From Sorex araneus (taxonomy: Eukaryota; Chordata; Mammalia; Eulipotyphla; Soricidae): a DNA stretch of 64,000 nt. The translations under genes and the position numbers were made by a program. Shown piece after piece: positions 26,101-38,900 of the stretch; position 1 is the stretch's first letter, and every line of letters begins with the position of its first letter. The notes beneath the pieces were generated by a model. It did not search any database. It saw only the letters and a list, made by a program, of their open reading frames with translations, and was not told the DNA's origin. The stretch is taken from assembly GCF_027595985.1 (NCBI RefSeq), contig NC_073305.1, forward strand, positions 32,450,939-32,514,938, given 5' to 3'.

Positions 26101-29100
26101 CACTCATTCTGCACTACTCTGCAGATGACCTATCTGGTTCACAATTTGTCTTGGCTTATTTATGCATTTTGTTATCTTTGTGTATTTGGTTTTTGGGCCC
26201 CCAAAACCAATGTCCTGGAGGTGCTCAGGGTTGACTCCTGGCTGTGTTCAGAAATCACTTCTGCAGGGCTCGAGGTACGATATGCAGTGCCAGGGACTGA
26301 ACCTAGGTCAGTTACATGCAAGAACAGTGGTTTACCTGACAGCACCGTATGTCCATTTCCAACTGCTGTCACAAAAATTTTAAATTTAGTATGGAACCAA
26401 ACTGTACAAATTAAATATTAGTTTTTAAAGTTCAGAAATCTGAAAATTCTCAACTGGGCTCTAGAATCAAGCTGTTAGAAAGAGGCCCTAGAGAACAATC
26501 TATTTCCTCGCCTACTTTCAACTTCTTAGTGCAGACTATATCCTGTGGTTTGTGGCTCCTTTCTGTCTTCAAAGTCAGCTGATGTAGCAATCATCATATT
26601 TCCCTTATAATGCTTAAGGTGATAATTCGAGTGGTAAAGAACAGGCCAAGCATGTACAAAACCCTGAGTTCACGCCTCAGCACTGCATGCTCTTCCCTCC
26701 AGCAGCTCTCAAGAATCACAGCCAGAGCAAGCCAACCTCTGCAAGAACAGACCCAGGACACTGAGCCCCTCTGGATCCTGATTCTCCTGCCTACTCTTGG
26801 AGACCTTGTGATTCACTGAGACCTGAATAATTCAGGACCAACTCTCCGCCTCAACATCCTTAGTTGAACTGCATCTGCAAAATGTCATTCTGCTATGCTG
26901 GGTAAAATAGTCACAGGTTCTGGGGATAAAAACATGGACATCTTTGGAGAACTGTGATTCTGCTTACCAGTTACTAAGTATTTCAAATAAGCTATTTCAA
27001 AACTGAATGGGACAGGGCTAATTTTTCTAACAACCACCCCCCCCACACACATCCACACACACCCACATAGACCAATTGTAATATTATAACACAGTATCTA
27101 GTCCAAGGCTACATTCTAACCATTTGCAAAAATTACTCACTTAGCTGTTTGTTCTACGCTCCTGGTATTCCAGTATAATCAGAAATGATGAAAGCTGCTT
27201 AGTTATAAATAATAGTAAAGCAACCAAGGTTCATATACCATTCTTTATGTACTGATTATAAATGTACTACACATTACAATTGTAAAATGTATTACCTAAA
27301 TTTAACTCTCATATTATTTAGGTGGAGGTTATCAAATGCAGGGAACTTAGGAAGACAACCGAGTAATACCAACAGAATCCACAGCCTTGCTCAGAGAGGG
27401 CTGATAACCACTGCTGCCCTCTACTTTCATACCTGTTCTGCTTAGAACAGACACATTTACATCACAGGTCACCAAACTTAAACAGTAAATGTCATTATTT
27501 TTATTTTTACAGTAACAGGATAGAACTGAGGGTCTCCCACATACAGGGCAAGTCTCCTACCACCGAGTCACATTCCCAACCCTAGCTGAAACAGGCAAAG
27601 AAACAGCAACCGAAAAAACCAACCAAAACAAACGAGAGGCTAGAAGACAGCACAGGGAATAGACACAGACTCTGCATGCACTTGATCCTGATTCCATCTG
27701 CAGGCATGGCCCTGGTGGTCCCCACCCCCACAGAGTCCCTTTATTGCAATATTGTAGCCTTAGGCCTGCAAATAACCACCAGCAAGAATCACCCGAGATT
27801 GGTGCTTGGACAGCACCCCAGACCCCACAAAAGTAACTTTTTGAGAAATTGCATGCAGCCTAGGCAGTGTATTCCACTGTCCATGATATATAAAAGCTCC
27901 TACCAGGCATTAGAGATGGAAGTTCTCTTAAACTTCTTCCCTTAGTGACAAGATTATTGCATTAATCACAACTAATGCATGCAATAAACTGACCACACGA
28001 ACAGTAAGTTTAATGAAGTAAAAATCAATGAAACAGTAGGTGTACATTATTTTACTACACAAGTACTAACATAAAAGATGGTTAGAGGGAACAGAGAGGC
28101 AGTAGAGGGGTAAGGCACTTGCCGTGCACACAGTCAATCTGAACAGCATTCAATCTCCAGCACCACCTACAGTCCCCTGAGTACCACAGAAGTGTGGCCC
28201 AAATGTCACTTCCCTGCCAACCCCACCTGACTCCCCAAAACATGACTAGAGTCTCTTTGGGTGTTTAAATATGGTTCTAATTCAATGGTTACCTGAAATG
28301 AGTAGCATTAAAAAAACTAATGAGTAACAGAGACAGGGTGAAAAAATACTTTTTACAATATTCCCTTTTCCATATTTGTTGTGTTCTGAATAATACACAC
28401 ACATAAACACACATAATTATTGTTTTGGTTAAAAAAACTTTGGACTGGAGAAAGTGTCCAAGAGGTAATGTATGTAGCCAATTTCAGTTTGATTGCCCAG
28501 CACCACATACAGTTCCCATGAGCAATGCCACGGGTCACTCGTGAGCCAGAAAGTCTCTGAACACTGACAGGTGCAGAGAATTTCCACCCTCACATACACA
28601 CTCAAAAGGAGTAAGAAACTGGTGGCTAACAAATACATCACGGAGGGAAAGGAGGGAAACTGGGAGATAGTTATTGCGGGTAGGGCACTTGCCTTGCAAA
28701 CAGTCAAGTCGGGTTCAATCCCCAGAACCCCATATATTCCCTTGAATCCTGCCAGGGTGATCCCTGAACACAGATCTCGGAGTAAGTCTTGAGCACAACT
28801 AAGTGTGACCCAAAACCCAAATCAAAACAAACCAAAACAAAGAATTGTATCATAAAATGAAGATTATTTACTGTCATTTTCAGTAATTTTTTTTGGGGGG
28901 GGCATACCCAGCGATGTTCAGGGATTATTCCAGGCTCTTTATTCAGGAATCACTCCTGGTGGTGCTTAGGGAACCATATGGGATGTCAGGGATCAAACCC
29001 AGATCAGCCTCATACAAGGATAGTGTCCTACCCGTTGTACTGTATCTCCAGCTCCTCAATAATATTCAGTTATCACTACCATTATTTCCAAGAAAAAGCA

Positions 29101-32100
29101 AACACTTTACTTTATCATTTCTTAGAACAAGTATCTCAAAGGTGTTAATAAGGAATCAAGATATGTGCTAATGAATGGCAACTTTAAGTGTCCTACCTAA
29201 TCCCTTCTTACAAAGTTTCCATGTTATTTTTTTGATATGCAAAGCCACATTTCCATTATAAGTTATTATCCTTGGTGGTGCTCTGTTCATCTGCATATAA
29301 AAAATTGGTTCATAAATATTAAAACTGAATGATCTGACTCCAATACCTAGGAGAAAACAGTACGTTACATCTATACTTAATAGACCATAAAACACTGATC
29401 TGGTGGCCATACTAAAATGGTGACACTGGGGCTGGAGAGATAGCACAGCGGGTAGGGCGTTTGCCTTGCACGTGGCCAACCCGGGTTTGATTCCCAGTAT
29501 CCCATATGGTCCCCTGAGCACCGCCAGGGGTAATTCCTGAGTGCAGAGCCAGGAGTAACCCCTGTGCATGCCGGGTGTGACCCAAAAAGCAATAAATAAA
29601 TAAATACTTAAAATGGTTACACAAAGCTACTCTTTGCAAAGAACTTTTCATAGTCACACCACTCCACTAAAAGAACTATTCAAAAGATGGGTTTGGAGCA
29701 TAGAACAGGATGTAAGGCTAACACCAGTTCAAATCCCTGGTACCACATATGGTCCTCTGATCACTGCCAGGGACCACCGCAGTGCACAGACCCAGGATGT
29801 GCTTGTCCCTCCTCAATGTCCCCCACCTACCCCCAAAATGACAACTCAAATATGTTTTTATTAAATATATCTACTATAGAGTTCACTTTTCTTTTTTAAT
29901 ACAGGGAAAGAGATAAATTAACAATTCCACAACCAAGAAAAGACTCATTATAATACTGCAGTGACGTCAAGCAAATGGAAGCAAAGATAAATAAATGGGA
30001 CTATAATAAGTAGTAGTAGTGGGCTTCTTCAGGAGCCAGAGCAATAGTTATACGGTGGGTAGGACATTTGCCTTGCACACATCCAACCCGTGTTCAATCC
30101 GCAGCATCCAATATGGTCTCCTGAGCACAACCAGGAGCGATGCCTGAGTGCAGAGCAGGAGTAACAGCTGAGCATTACCAGGTGTGATCCAAAAAGCCAA
30201 ATAATAATAATAAATTAAGAAGCTTCTGCAGCTCAAAGGAAATAAGGACCAGAACATAAAGACATTTCACAAACTGGGATACGTTGCCCACCACTCATCC
30301 AACAAATGACTGATATTCAAGATACATAAAGCATTAGTAAAGTTTTACCAAAAAAAAAAATCTACTCCATCAAAAAATGGGGAGAGAAATAAACAGAAAC
30401 TGTCTCAAAGAAGAAATACAGGGCCGGAGCAATAGCACAGCGGGAGGGCGTTTGCCTTGCATGCGGCCGACCCGGGTTCGATCCCCGGCATCCCATATAG
30501 TCCCCCAAGCACTGCCAAGGGTAATTCCTGAGTGCAAAGCCAGGAGGAACCCCTGAGCATCGCTGGGTGTGACCCAAAAAGAAAAAAAAAAAGAAATACA
30601 AATGGCCAAAGACACATGAAAAGTGCTCTGCATCACTAATCATTATGGAAATGCCATCAACAAGAAATTATCTTACACCAGAGAGGCTGGCAGACATTAA
30701 AAAGAGCAACAGGGGCTGGACTGATAGTACAGCAGACAGGGCAACTGCCTCACACATATCTGATGCCAGTTCCAGCCCGAGCATCCTGTATGGTCCTGCA
30801 AGTCTGCAGGGGCTGATCTCTGAGCGCAGAACCAGGAATCAATCCTGAGTACTGCTGGATGTGACCCAAAACCAAAACAAACAATACAGAACAACTAATG
30901 TTGGCACAGATGTTGGGGAAAGGGACTCTCATTCACTGCCAGTGGGAAATGTCAACTGGTCTAGCCCATTTGGACAATATGGACATTCCTCAAAACCTAG
31001 GAATTGCAGGAGGGGCTGGAGAGATAGCACTGTGGTAGGGCACTTGCCCAGCACATGGACAACCCCAGCATACCATTTGGTCCCCTGAGCACCCCCAGGA
31101 GTAATTACTGAGTGCAGAGCCAGGAGTAACCCCTGAGCATTGCTGGGTTATAGCCCAAAAGCAAAACAAAACATGTGACCCAGCAATTCCACTCCGAAGA
31201 ATAAACCCCAAGGCTCCAAAGCACAATGAAAAAAAAAAAAAAAGATACCTGCACTCATATGTCTACTCCATTTACAAGAGCCAAGATAACAACTCATATG
31301 GCGAAGAACAGGTAATTGGATAAAGAAACTATGATGTTATACAAAATGGACTACTACTTGGACAGAGAAAAGATGGAGTCATACAATTTGCTGCTACTTA
31401 GATGGATCTAGAGAGTATCATGCTGAGTGAAGCGAAGTGTGTCAGAATAAGAGGAACAGACACAGAGTGATCTCTCTCACATGTAGTACAGAAGGAAAAA
31501 TAACAGAATAACAAATGCCCAAAGGTTACAGAAAAGAAGAGCAGAAGAAATAACCTTCAGTAGACAGGTCACCACTGTGGCAGGGGAGGGATAGGTCAGG
31601 GAAGGGATCACTGACAATGACAGAAGGCAGTGATCACTACAGACAAAGACTGGGTGCCGAAAAGTGGTAGAGTGACCTGCATGACATCCTCCCAGTAACA
31701 GTATTATAAAACACAGTGCCTAAAAGGAAAAAAGAAAATAGTGCCTGGTATAGAGGCAGGCAGGGGAACGAGTGGGAGAGAAACTGGGGCACTGGAGCAG
31801 AAGAAGTGGGCATGGGTGAAGGGATGGGTTTTCGAACATTAACACTGTACATTAACAATGTATCCTGGATGGATACACTGTATGGCTGAAACTCAATCAT
31901 GAATCACTTTGTAACTTTGTAATCATGGTGATTCAATTAAAAAAAAAAAACTGCAGTGCACAGAATCCAGTCCAAGAATGCCTCCCGCAACCCCTCCACA
32001 CGCACACTACCCTCTCTACCATGCTTAAAAACTGATTACTGTCAAGCTGGAGCCAAGTCTGATTCAGGGGGCTGAGAGTGCAAAAATTATGGGACATGGG

Positions 32101-32886
32101 GAGCAATTTTCAAAGAATATCATCTGTAACAATCCACTGGACTAGGCACACTACTGTATATTTTTCAATATATCCCATATGCTTTGCCAGTGTTTTGTTT
32201 TTTTTTGGGGGGGGGGAAGGCGGGGGTTGGTCTACACTCAATAGCATCCAGGGATCACTGCTTAGAGTGCTCAGGCACTAGATCCAATGCTGGGGATCAG
32301 GGGCCCAGAGCGATAGCACAGCGGGTAGGTGTTTGCCTTGCACGCTGCCGACCCTGGTTCGATCCCCGGCATCCCATATGGTCCCCCAAGCACTGCAAGG
32401 AGCAATTCCTGAGTGCAAAACCAGGAGTAACCCCTGAGCATCGCTGGGTGTGACCCAAAAAGCAAAAAAAAAAAAAAGAAAGCCCAATGCTGGGGATCAA
32501 ACGTGTGTCAGCTATGTGAAAAGCAAGCATCTTGGGCCAGAATGATAGTACAGCAGATAGGGCATCCCAGCATCCTGTATGGTCCACCAGCACCACCAGG
32601 AGTAATTCCTGGGTGCAAAGCCAGGAGTAACCCCTGTGCATCGCCGTATGTGACCCAAAAAGCCAAAAAAAAAAAAAGTAAGTTTTGCCTGGGGCCAAAA
32701 AGTATAGTGGATAGGATGCTTGTTTGGCACATAGCTGATCCTGGTTCAACCCCTGGCATTCCATATTGTCCCCTGCTAGGAGTGATCCCTGAGCACAGAG
32801 CCAGAAGGAAGCCCTAGCATTAGTGGGTGTGACCCAAAAACTTGAGCACAGAGCCATGGATGAGCCCTAAGCACCAGAAGGAGAGA

Positions 32887-32982
<96 letters not shown>

Positions 32983-35900
32983 GGGAGAGAGACAGAGAGG
33001 GGAGAGAGGAGAGGGGGGAGAGAGAGAGAAAGAAAGAGAGAGAGAGAGAGAAGAGGGAGGGGGAGAGAGACAGAGAGGGGAGAGAGGAGAGGGGGGAGAG
33101 AGAGAGAAAGAGAGAGGGAGAGAGAGGAAGAGACAGAGAAAGGGTGAAAGAGGGAGGGAGAGAAGGGGAGAGAGAGGGAGAAAAGGAGAGGGAGAGACAG
33201 AGAGAGAGGACGAGGGAGGGGGAGAGGGAGGAAGAGAGAGGGAGGGAGAGAGAGAGGGAGAGAGAGAGAGGTTTTCCCACACTTTAGGAAACAAACTAAA
33301 AATCTATTGCTCTTTTCCAAAGTTCCAGAATGAAAGTTCCTATTTAATGAAAGAAAAATAATCAGGGGATTGAATGATAGTACCAGGGTTAACGCACTTG
33401 CCTTTCAAGTGTCTACTCCCAGTTCAATCCCAAGCACTGCATAGTATTCTAAGCACTGCTAGGAGTGACCCCTGAACACTGCTGGGTGTGGCCTCAAAAA
33501 TGCAGAAGAAAAAGAATAAATGTATAGTTGCAGTTTTGTTGAAATGAAATATACACATAAAGCAATGCCCACAAAAATCTAACTCCAATACCCTGGTGGG
33601 ATACTGCTACAATTAATTTTCAGTTTTATCCTTCCGGCTGGAGCGATAGCACAGCAGATAGGGCATCTGCCTTGCACGTGGCTGACCCAGGTTCAATTCT
33701 TCCATCCCTCTCGGAGATCCTGGCAAGCTCCCCGAGGCGTATTTGATGACAAAAACAGTAACAACAAGTTTCACAATGGAGACGTTACTGGTGCCCACTC
33801 GAGCAAACTGATGAACAACGGGACGACAGTGCTACAGTGCACATATCCCCCATTTTCCTATGTCTGGAAGCTACCTTTACAACACTTAAAAAAAATCAAT
33901 GTATTTTTGGAATTTTGAAACTAATTCATGCATAACAAAGTACTTAGTTTTTGCTATTTCACACTGCCCATCAGCTTTAAAAAAAAATATTTCTATACTT
34001 TCCAAAGATGTGAGTGTATGCATACACATATATACATACACTTACACACAGAGATTGTTTTTGGAGGGGGCTGGGCCACATCCCGTGGTGCTAAGGGGTT
34101 CTTTGTGGCTCTCACTCGGGAGTGCCCCAGGTATTGCTTGCGAGACCATAAGTAGTGACAGAAATTTGAGCTGGGGGCCAGTGGGATGCAAGACAAGTAC
34201 CTAAGCCCTATTGTATCTCTCCAATCCCCAAAGGCCTATTTATTGCTACATGTCCCTCTTCTATCCTGCCCACTCTCACATTCCTATTACCACTCATACT
34301 ACTCACACAGAAAGATCAGGTTGACAGGACTCTCCATGGTTTACTTCTGCCCCAGATTCCATCCGGGTGCACTTTATTGCCTGCTTTAAACACAAAACTG
34401 CCTTGGGCTTGAGATTGGATTCCTTACTAGTTGGACTTCTGTTCCACTGTCAGGTTCCAAGTTAACACCACTACTCCAGAAAATAACTGACTTCCTTCTC
34501 TATATCCTGGGGTTTGAAATGCCCTATAATCTTGTTCCACAGACCCTCTTTATACAAGCTGGCTCAGTAAAACAGCGACAAGTTTTTAACTAAAGCTGTA
34601 AACTTTAAGAGCCCAGTTTTTCATCATGACCAATAATGACAGATAGCAGTCGCACTGACCTTGGTTCAAGTACGTGAGCGTCTCATCGTGCAGCTTCACT
34701 GCTGGAGAGGTCGCAGCACACATCACATACTGAAAGGGGGGGTGTTTGGTTTCACCATCCAATGGAAGGCTGGAGTCTTCCTGCTTGAAAATGGGCAATG
34801 CCAAGACATCACTGAAAGGCAAAAAGATAAAAAAAAAAAAAAAAAAAAAATTTTTGACCTAACTGTAGTTTTAAAATACCTAAAAGCATATAAAAACATT
34901 TTGGGACAGTTTCTTTTGAAGATCTACAATGATAAGGAGAATAAAAGAATTATTAATGCTAACCTCTCTAGTTCTAATGAGGGGAGGGATGCAACGATGA
35001 TAAGAAAGGTAAAGTATTTAATAGTATGGCCAGAGCGGAAAGTACAGAGGGTAGGATGTTTGCCTTGTACATGGCCAAGCTGGGTTCGATCCCTGGCAAT
35101 CCATATGGTCCCCCAAGCACCACTGTAGTAACGTCTCCATTGTGAGACTTGTTGTTACTGTTTTTGGCATATTGAATACACCACGGGGAGCTTGTCAGGC
35201 TCTGCCATGTGGGCAGAATGCTCTCAGTAGCTTGCCAGGCTCTCCAAGAGGGGCGGAGGAATCGAACCTGGGTCAACTGCGTGCAAAGCAAATGCCCTAC
35301 CTGCTGTGCTATTACTCCAGCCCAAGCACATTAGAAATAATTCCTGAGCATAGAGCCAAGAGTAAATCCTGAGCACCACTGGGTGTGGCCCCAAAACAAA
35401 GCAAAAAAACGAAAGTAATAGCAAAGTTCATGCTTTGGTAAATAAATCTGGCTAATAATGTATATTACTTAAAAAATAGTTACTCCATAAAATTTTTTAG
35501 GAATGTTATACTAATTGTTATTTTAGAAAGAGCAAGCTAAGAGTTTACAGTTACCTATTTAAAAGTCAGAACTATGAGTACTGCTAAAAGTATGTCAGAC
35601 TGGCAATAAGGAAAGTCACTGAAACAGAAGTGACTGAAACAGAATTTAAGGGGATGCAGTGATAGTACGAGGGGTGGGGGGTAGGGTATTTGTTTGCCTT
35701 GCACAGCCGGTTCTGATCCCCTGTATGATTCCCCCTAAGCAGAGGGATAATCCCTGAGGACCGCTAGGTATGCCCCCACCCCCCAAAAAAATTAACTAAA
35801 TAAATTAAACAGAACTAAGTAAAAAGTTCCCTACTAGGTCTGGCAAATGCAGAGAGATAAAGGCCTTGTTAGTCTAAAACAATGGATTCTTCTGAGAAAT

Positions 35901-38900
35901 AAACAGTGGCAGCAGAAACAGCTGTGATTCCCACCCCTACACACACACACACCACACACAAGAAATAACTGGGGGAGCACATTTTATACTTGCTATGGTT
36001 AAACACACATGGATATTTGTTTTTTTTTTTTTTTTAAAAAGGAAAAGCTGAGATACAATTTAAATACCACAAAATTCACCTTTTGTAACACAGAAGTATA
36101 TAGGCAGCATTGTGCAATGATCACCACTGGCTAATTCCAAACATTTCATCATCTCTAAAAAGAAATCTCAGGACTAGGGATGTGGGGCTCAGTGAGAGAG
36201 CACGTGCCTTCCATGTGAAATCCTGGTTTTAAAATCCTTAGCATTGTTTAAAAGAAAAAGAAAAGTGGGGAGTGGGTGCTAGAAAGGCGTCTCCAAGTGC
36301 AGGGGCACACGCTTTCCATACAGGAGCTCCAGATTCAATCCCTGCCACTACATGGTGCGCCAAGCATGGCCAAGTGTGAAAACAAAAACAAAAACACTTT
36401 GCACTCATTAGCACTTAATCCTTTTACCCATCCACCTCCAGATCCTGGCAACCACTGATTTACTTTTGTTTCTGTAGATCTACAAATCTGGACAGTTAAT
36501 AAAAACAGAATCACATGGTCTTCTGTGCCTGGCTTCTCTTAATTCTCAGCATGCTTTCAAGGTGCATCCATGTCACCTCATTCTTTTTTGTTCGATTGTT
36601 TTTGGGACATACCTGGCGATGCAGTGAGAAGGGATGGGGTGGGGGTGGGGGTGCAGGAAAGGTTACTCTTGGCTCTGCCCTCAGGAATTATTCCTGGTTG
36701 TACTTGGAGGACCATATGGAATGCTGGAGATCAAACCTGGGTCGGCTTCGTGCAAGGTAAGCACACTACCCACTGTACTTTTCCTCGGGGCCCTCTTATT
36801 CCTTCTTTATGGCTGAGTGATATTCCATTGTTTGGATATACAATTATATTTCTGTGCAGATAAAACAGGTAGAACTGGAGGGTCATGTAATAAATTTCTG
36901 AGGAATTGCCAAGCTGTTTCTAAAGTGGCTTTACTCTTACATAATTCACTGAGCTGGTATATTTATATCCTTAAATTTTCTACATATATTCTTGAATGGA
37001 AAAGCAAAATACTGCATCCTCTATCTAGGAGATTTGCCCACATCAACCTGTGATGTACGCTCTCAGCTGAGTCACTGGAGAAGCCCGGGTCTCCTCTCTC
37101 CCCTCTCTTTCCTCTCTCTCTCTCTCTTCTCCCTCTCTCCCCTCTCCCCTCTCCTCTCTCCTCTCTCTCTCCCTCCCTCTCTCTCTCTATCATTTCTCTA
37201 AATAAAACTTACCCAAGTGAATGAGTATCACTAGCAATAGCAGATGCTTATCTGAACTGCTCATTTTCCTTTTCTCAGAGAGGTGGCTATCCCATTTAAA
37301 CTAAATTCAATTTAAAAATAAAATGCAAAAGAAAAAAACACAAAATAAAAATAATAAAATAAATAAAATAAAATAAAATGTAAAAGCAAGTGTGAAGGAA
37401 ACCTGTATTTCTTCCTCCTCATAAACATTTTTATTAAACCACTAGAATAATTATTCAGAGACTCAATTAACACTAATTCACCCTTTGTTTATACTGGAGA
37501 AGAGTCAATACTCCTCCATTTAAAACTTTCATTTTCATTTTCTGAATCTAGTGCCCAATGCATGTTCTAACTACCACCACTCCCCTTTAAAACTTTCTTT
37601 GGGTGAAAAAAAACAACCAAGAAAGCTAATACTCTGAGGCATTAGTTATACTGAAAAGCAACCCTGGTAATAATTTTAAGGTTTCAATGCTAAACGGCTG
37701 ATAATACAGGTCATCAAAATAAGGCATGAGTGTCTGTATAAGAATGTATAAGAATGACTAAAAATAAACTGCCCTAGGTTCAATCCCCAATGCCCCATAT
37801 GGTCCCTGAGTCAGTCAGGAGTGATCCCTGAGCAAAGATCCAGGTGTCGCCCAAAAACAACAACAACAAAAATCATGCCACCATTTTATTAATTTGGTTA
37901 TAGCAACACAAAATATCATATTAAAGATGCTAAATGATTCTTGAATTAATTTTAAAAATAACATGTAAAAATCAGCTGCCACTGAAATACAAGTAATTTT
38001 TATTGAAGGAAATGCATTCCACTCAACACAGCGGTCAGTCATCATCTTCAAACTGAAGTCACAACACTTCATTCAGGACCATCCAAGTGCACCTCCCTTT
38101 CAACCAGGGACCCTACAAGGTTGAACAAGATCATACCCAACTGGTTCTTCCCTCTTCCACACACTCTTGCTCCATCCCTCTGCCCGGTCCTACAGGTCTC
38201 CAGCACCTGCTTCAGGACTTGGTGCTGGCCTGTGCTCCCACTGAATGTCCCACTGGCTCATTTCAGTCCAATGTCACCTTCCTGCCAGCAACTCCAATCC
38301 TGCCACCTGCAATCCTTATTTCCCTTTTCTGTTTCGTTTATCCACAAAGCTCGTCACTTTTTAGCTTAAGTTTGTATCTCCCGTAACATACAGCCACCCC
38401 CAAAACGCATTTCTCTTCACTAATCTGCTATGTAGAAACAAGAGCTCAAGAGCGCAACTGCTGAATCTAGGAACCAACTATAGTATTATCAGTACTAAAA
38501 AGGAAAACTGGGTCCCCAGATAATTTAAGACCATGGTTTTTATTAGGCTAACTTCTAAACAAGTTCTAATATATCCAACTGCTTTTGGAATTCCATATCT
38601 CAGGTAGGTTCCCCAAAAATCTTAAAAGCAAACAAAAAGCCTCAAGGCTTCAAATTATTCCAAGTAATTTTGAAATGCCAGTAACCAAAAATAACTAGGC
38701 ACACAAAGACAAACAAGAGTCTAGGAGCAAGAACCAAGAGCAAAAACAACAGATGGCATAAACCCAGTTCCAGATTCTGTCTGCTGGTATTCAGCACTTT
38801 TCTGCCGACTGCAGAAAACGAAAGGCCTGCGGAAGAAGGGGGGGAAAATATATATATATACACACACATATATATATGACTTCTTGCCAGCCTACAGTTT

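Larger units (their letters stand above)
29940..31950 (+). mobile_element. L1 ORF2 3' part and 3' UTR, interrupted by four SINEs
   Basis: Remnants of L1 ORF2 are recognisable: GATAAATAAATGGGACTA, AGAAGCTTCTGCAGCTCAAA, ACCCAGCAATTCCACTCC, then AGTATCATGCTGAGTGAAG and the 3' UTR with CACATGTAGTACAGAAGG. It ends in the common terminus and A tail at 31948. SOR-type SINEs at 30031, 30420, 30712 and 31013 split it. No reading frame is intact. Confidence 0.85.
19845..34659 (-). other. UBP1: UBP1 intron 2
   Basis: This 14.8-kb intron holds SINEs, an L1 fragment split by four SINEs (29940-31950), two L1-type elements (20802-21432 and 23378-24612) and the 392-bp GA tract. I see nothing assignable in 21440-22300 (apart from a 27-bp A run), 24690-25440 or 27000-27490. 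Confidence 0.9.
36030..37000 (-). mobile_element. Ancient L1 (L1M type) 3' region, interrupted by SINEs
   Basis: ATTGTGCAATGATCACCACT, CCTGGCAACCACTGATTTAC, CTTTCAAGGTGCATCCATG and ATGGCTGAGTGATATTCCA match, in reverse, the 3' part of old placental L1s. Three younger insertions split it. Confidence 0.75.

Noticed and set aside
29940-31950. Active L1 with usable ORF2
   Set aside because: Only the 3' part is present, with stops and four SINE insertions; no ORF1 or 5' UTR.
32776-33320. Long Ser/Leu/Pro or Arg/Glu frames across the GA tract
   Set aside because: They are low-complexity translations of (GA)n with no start context or homology.
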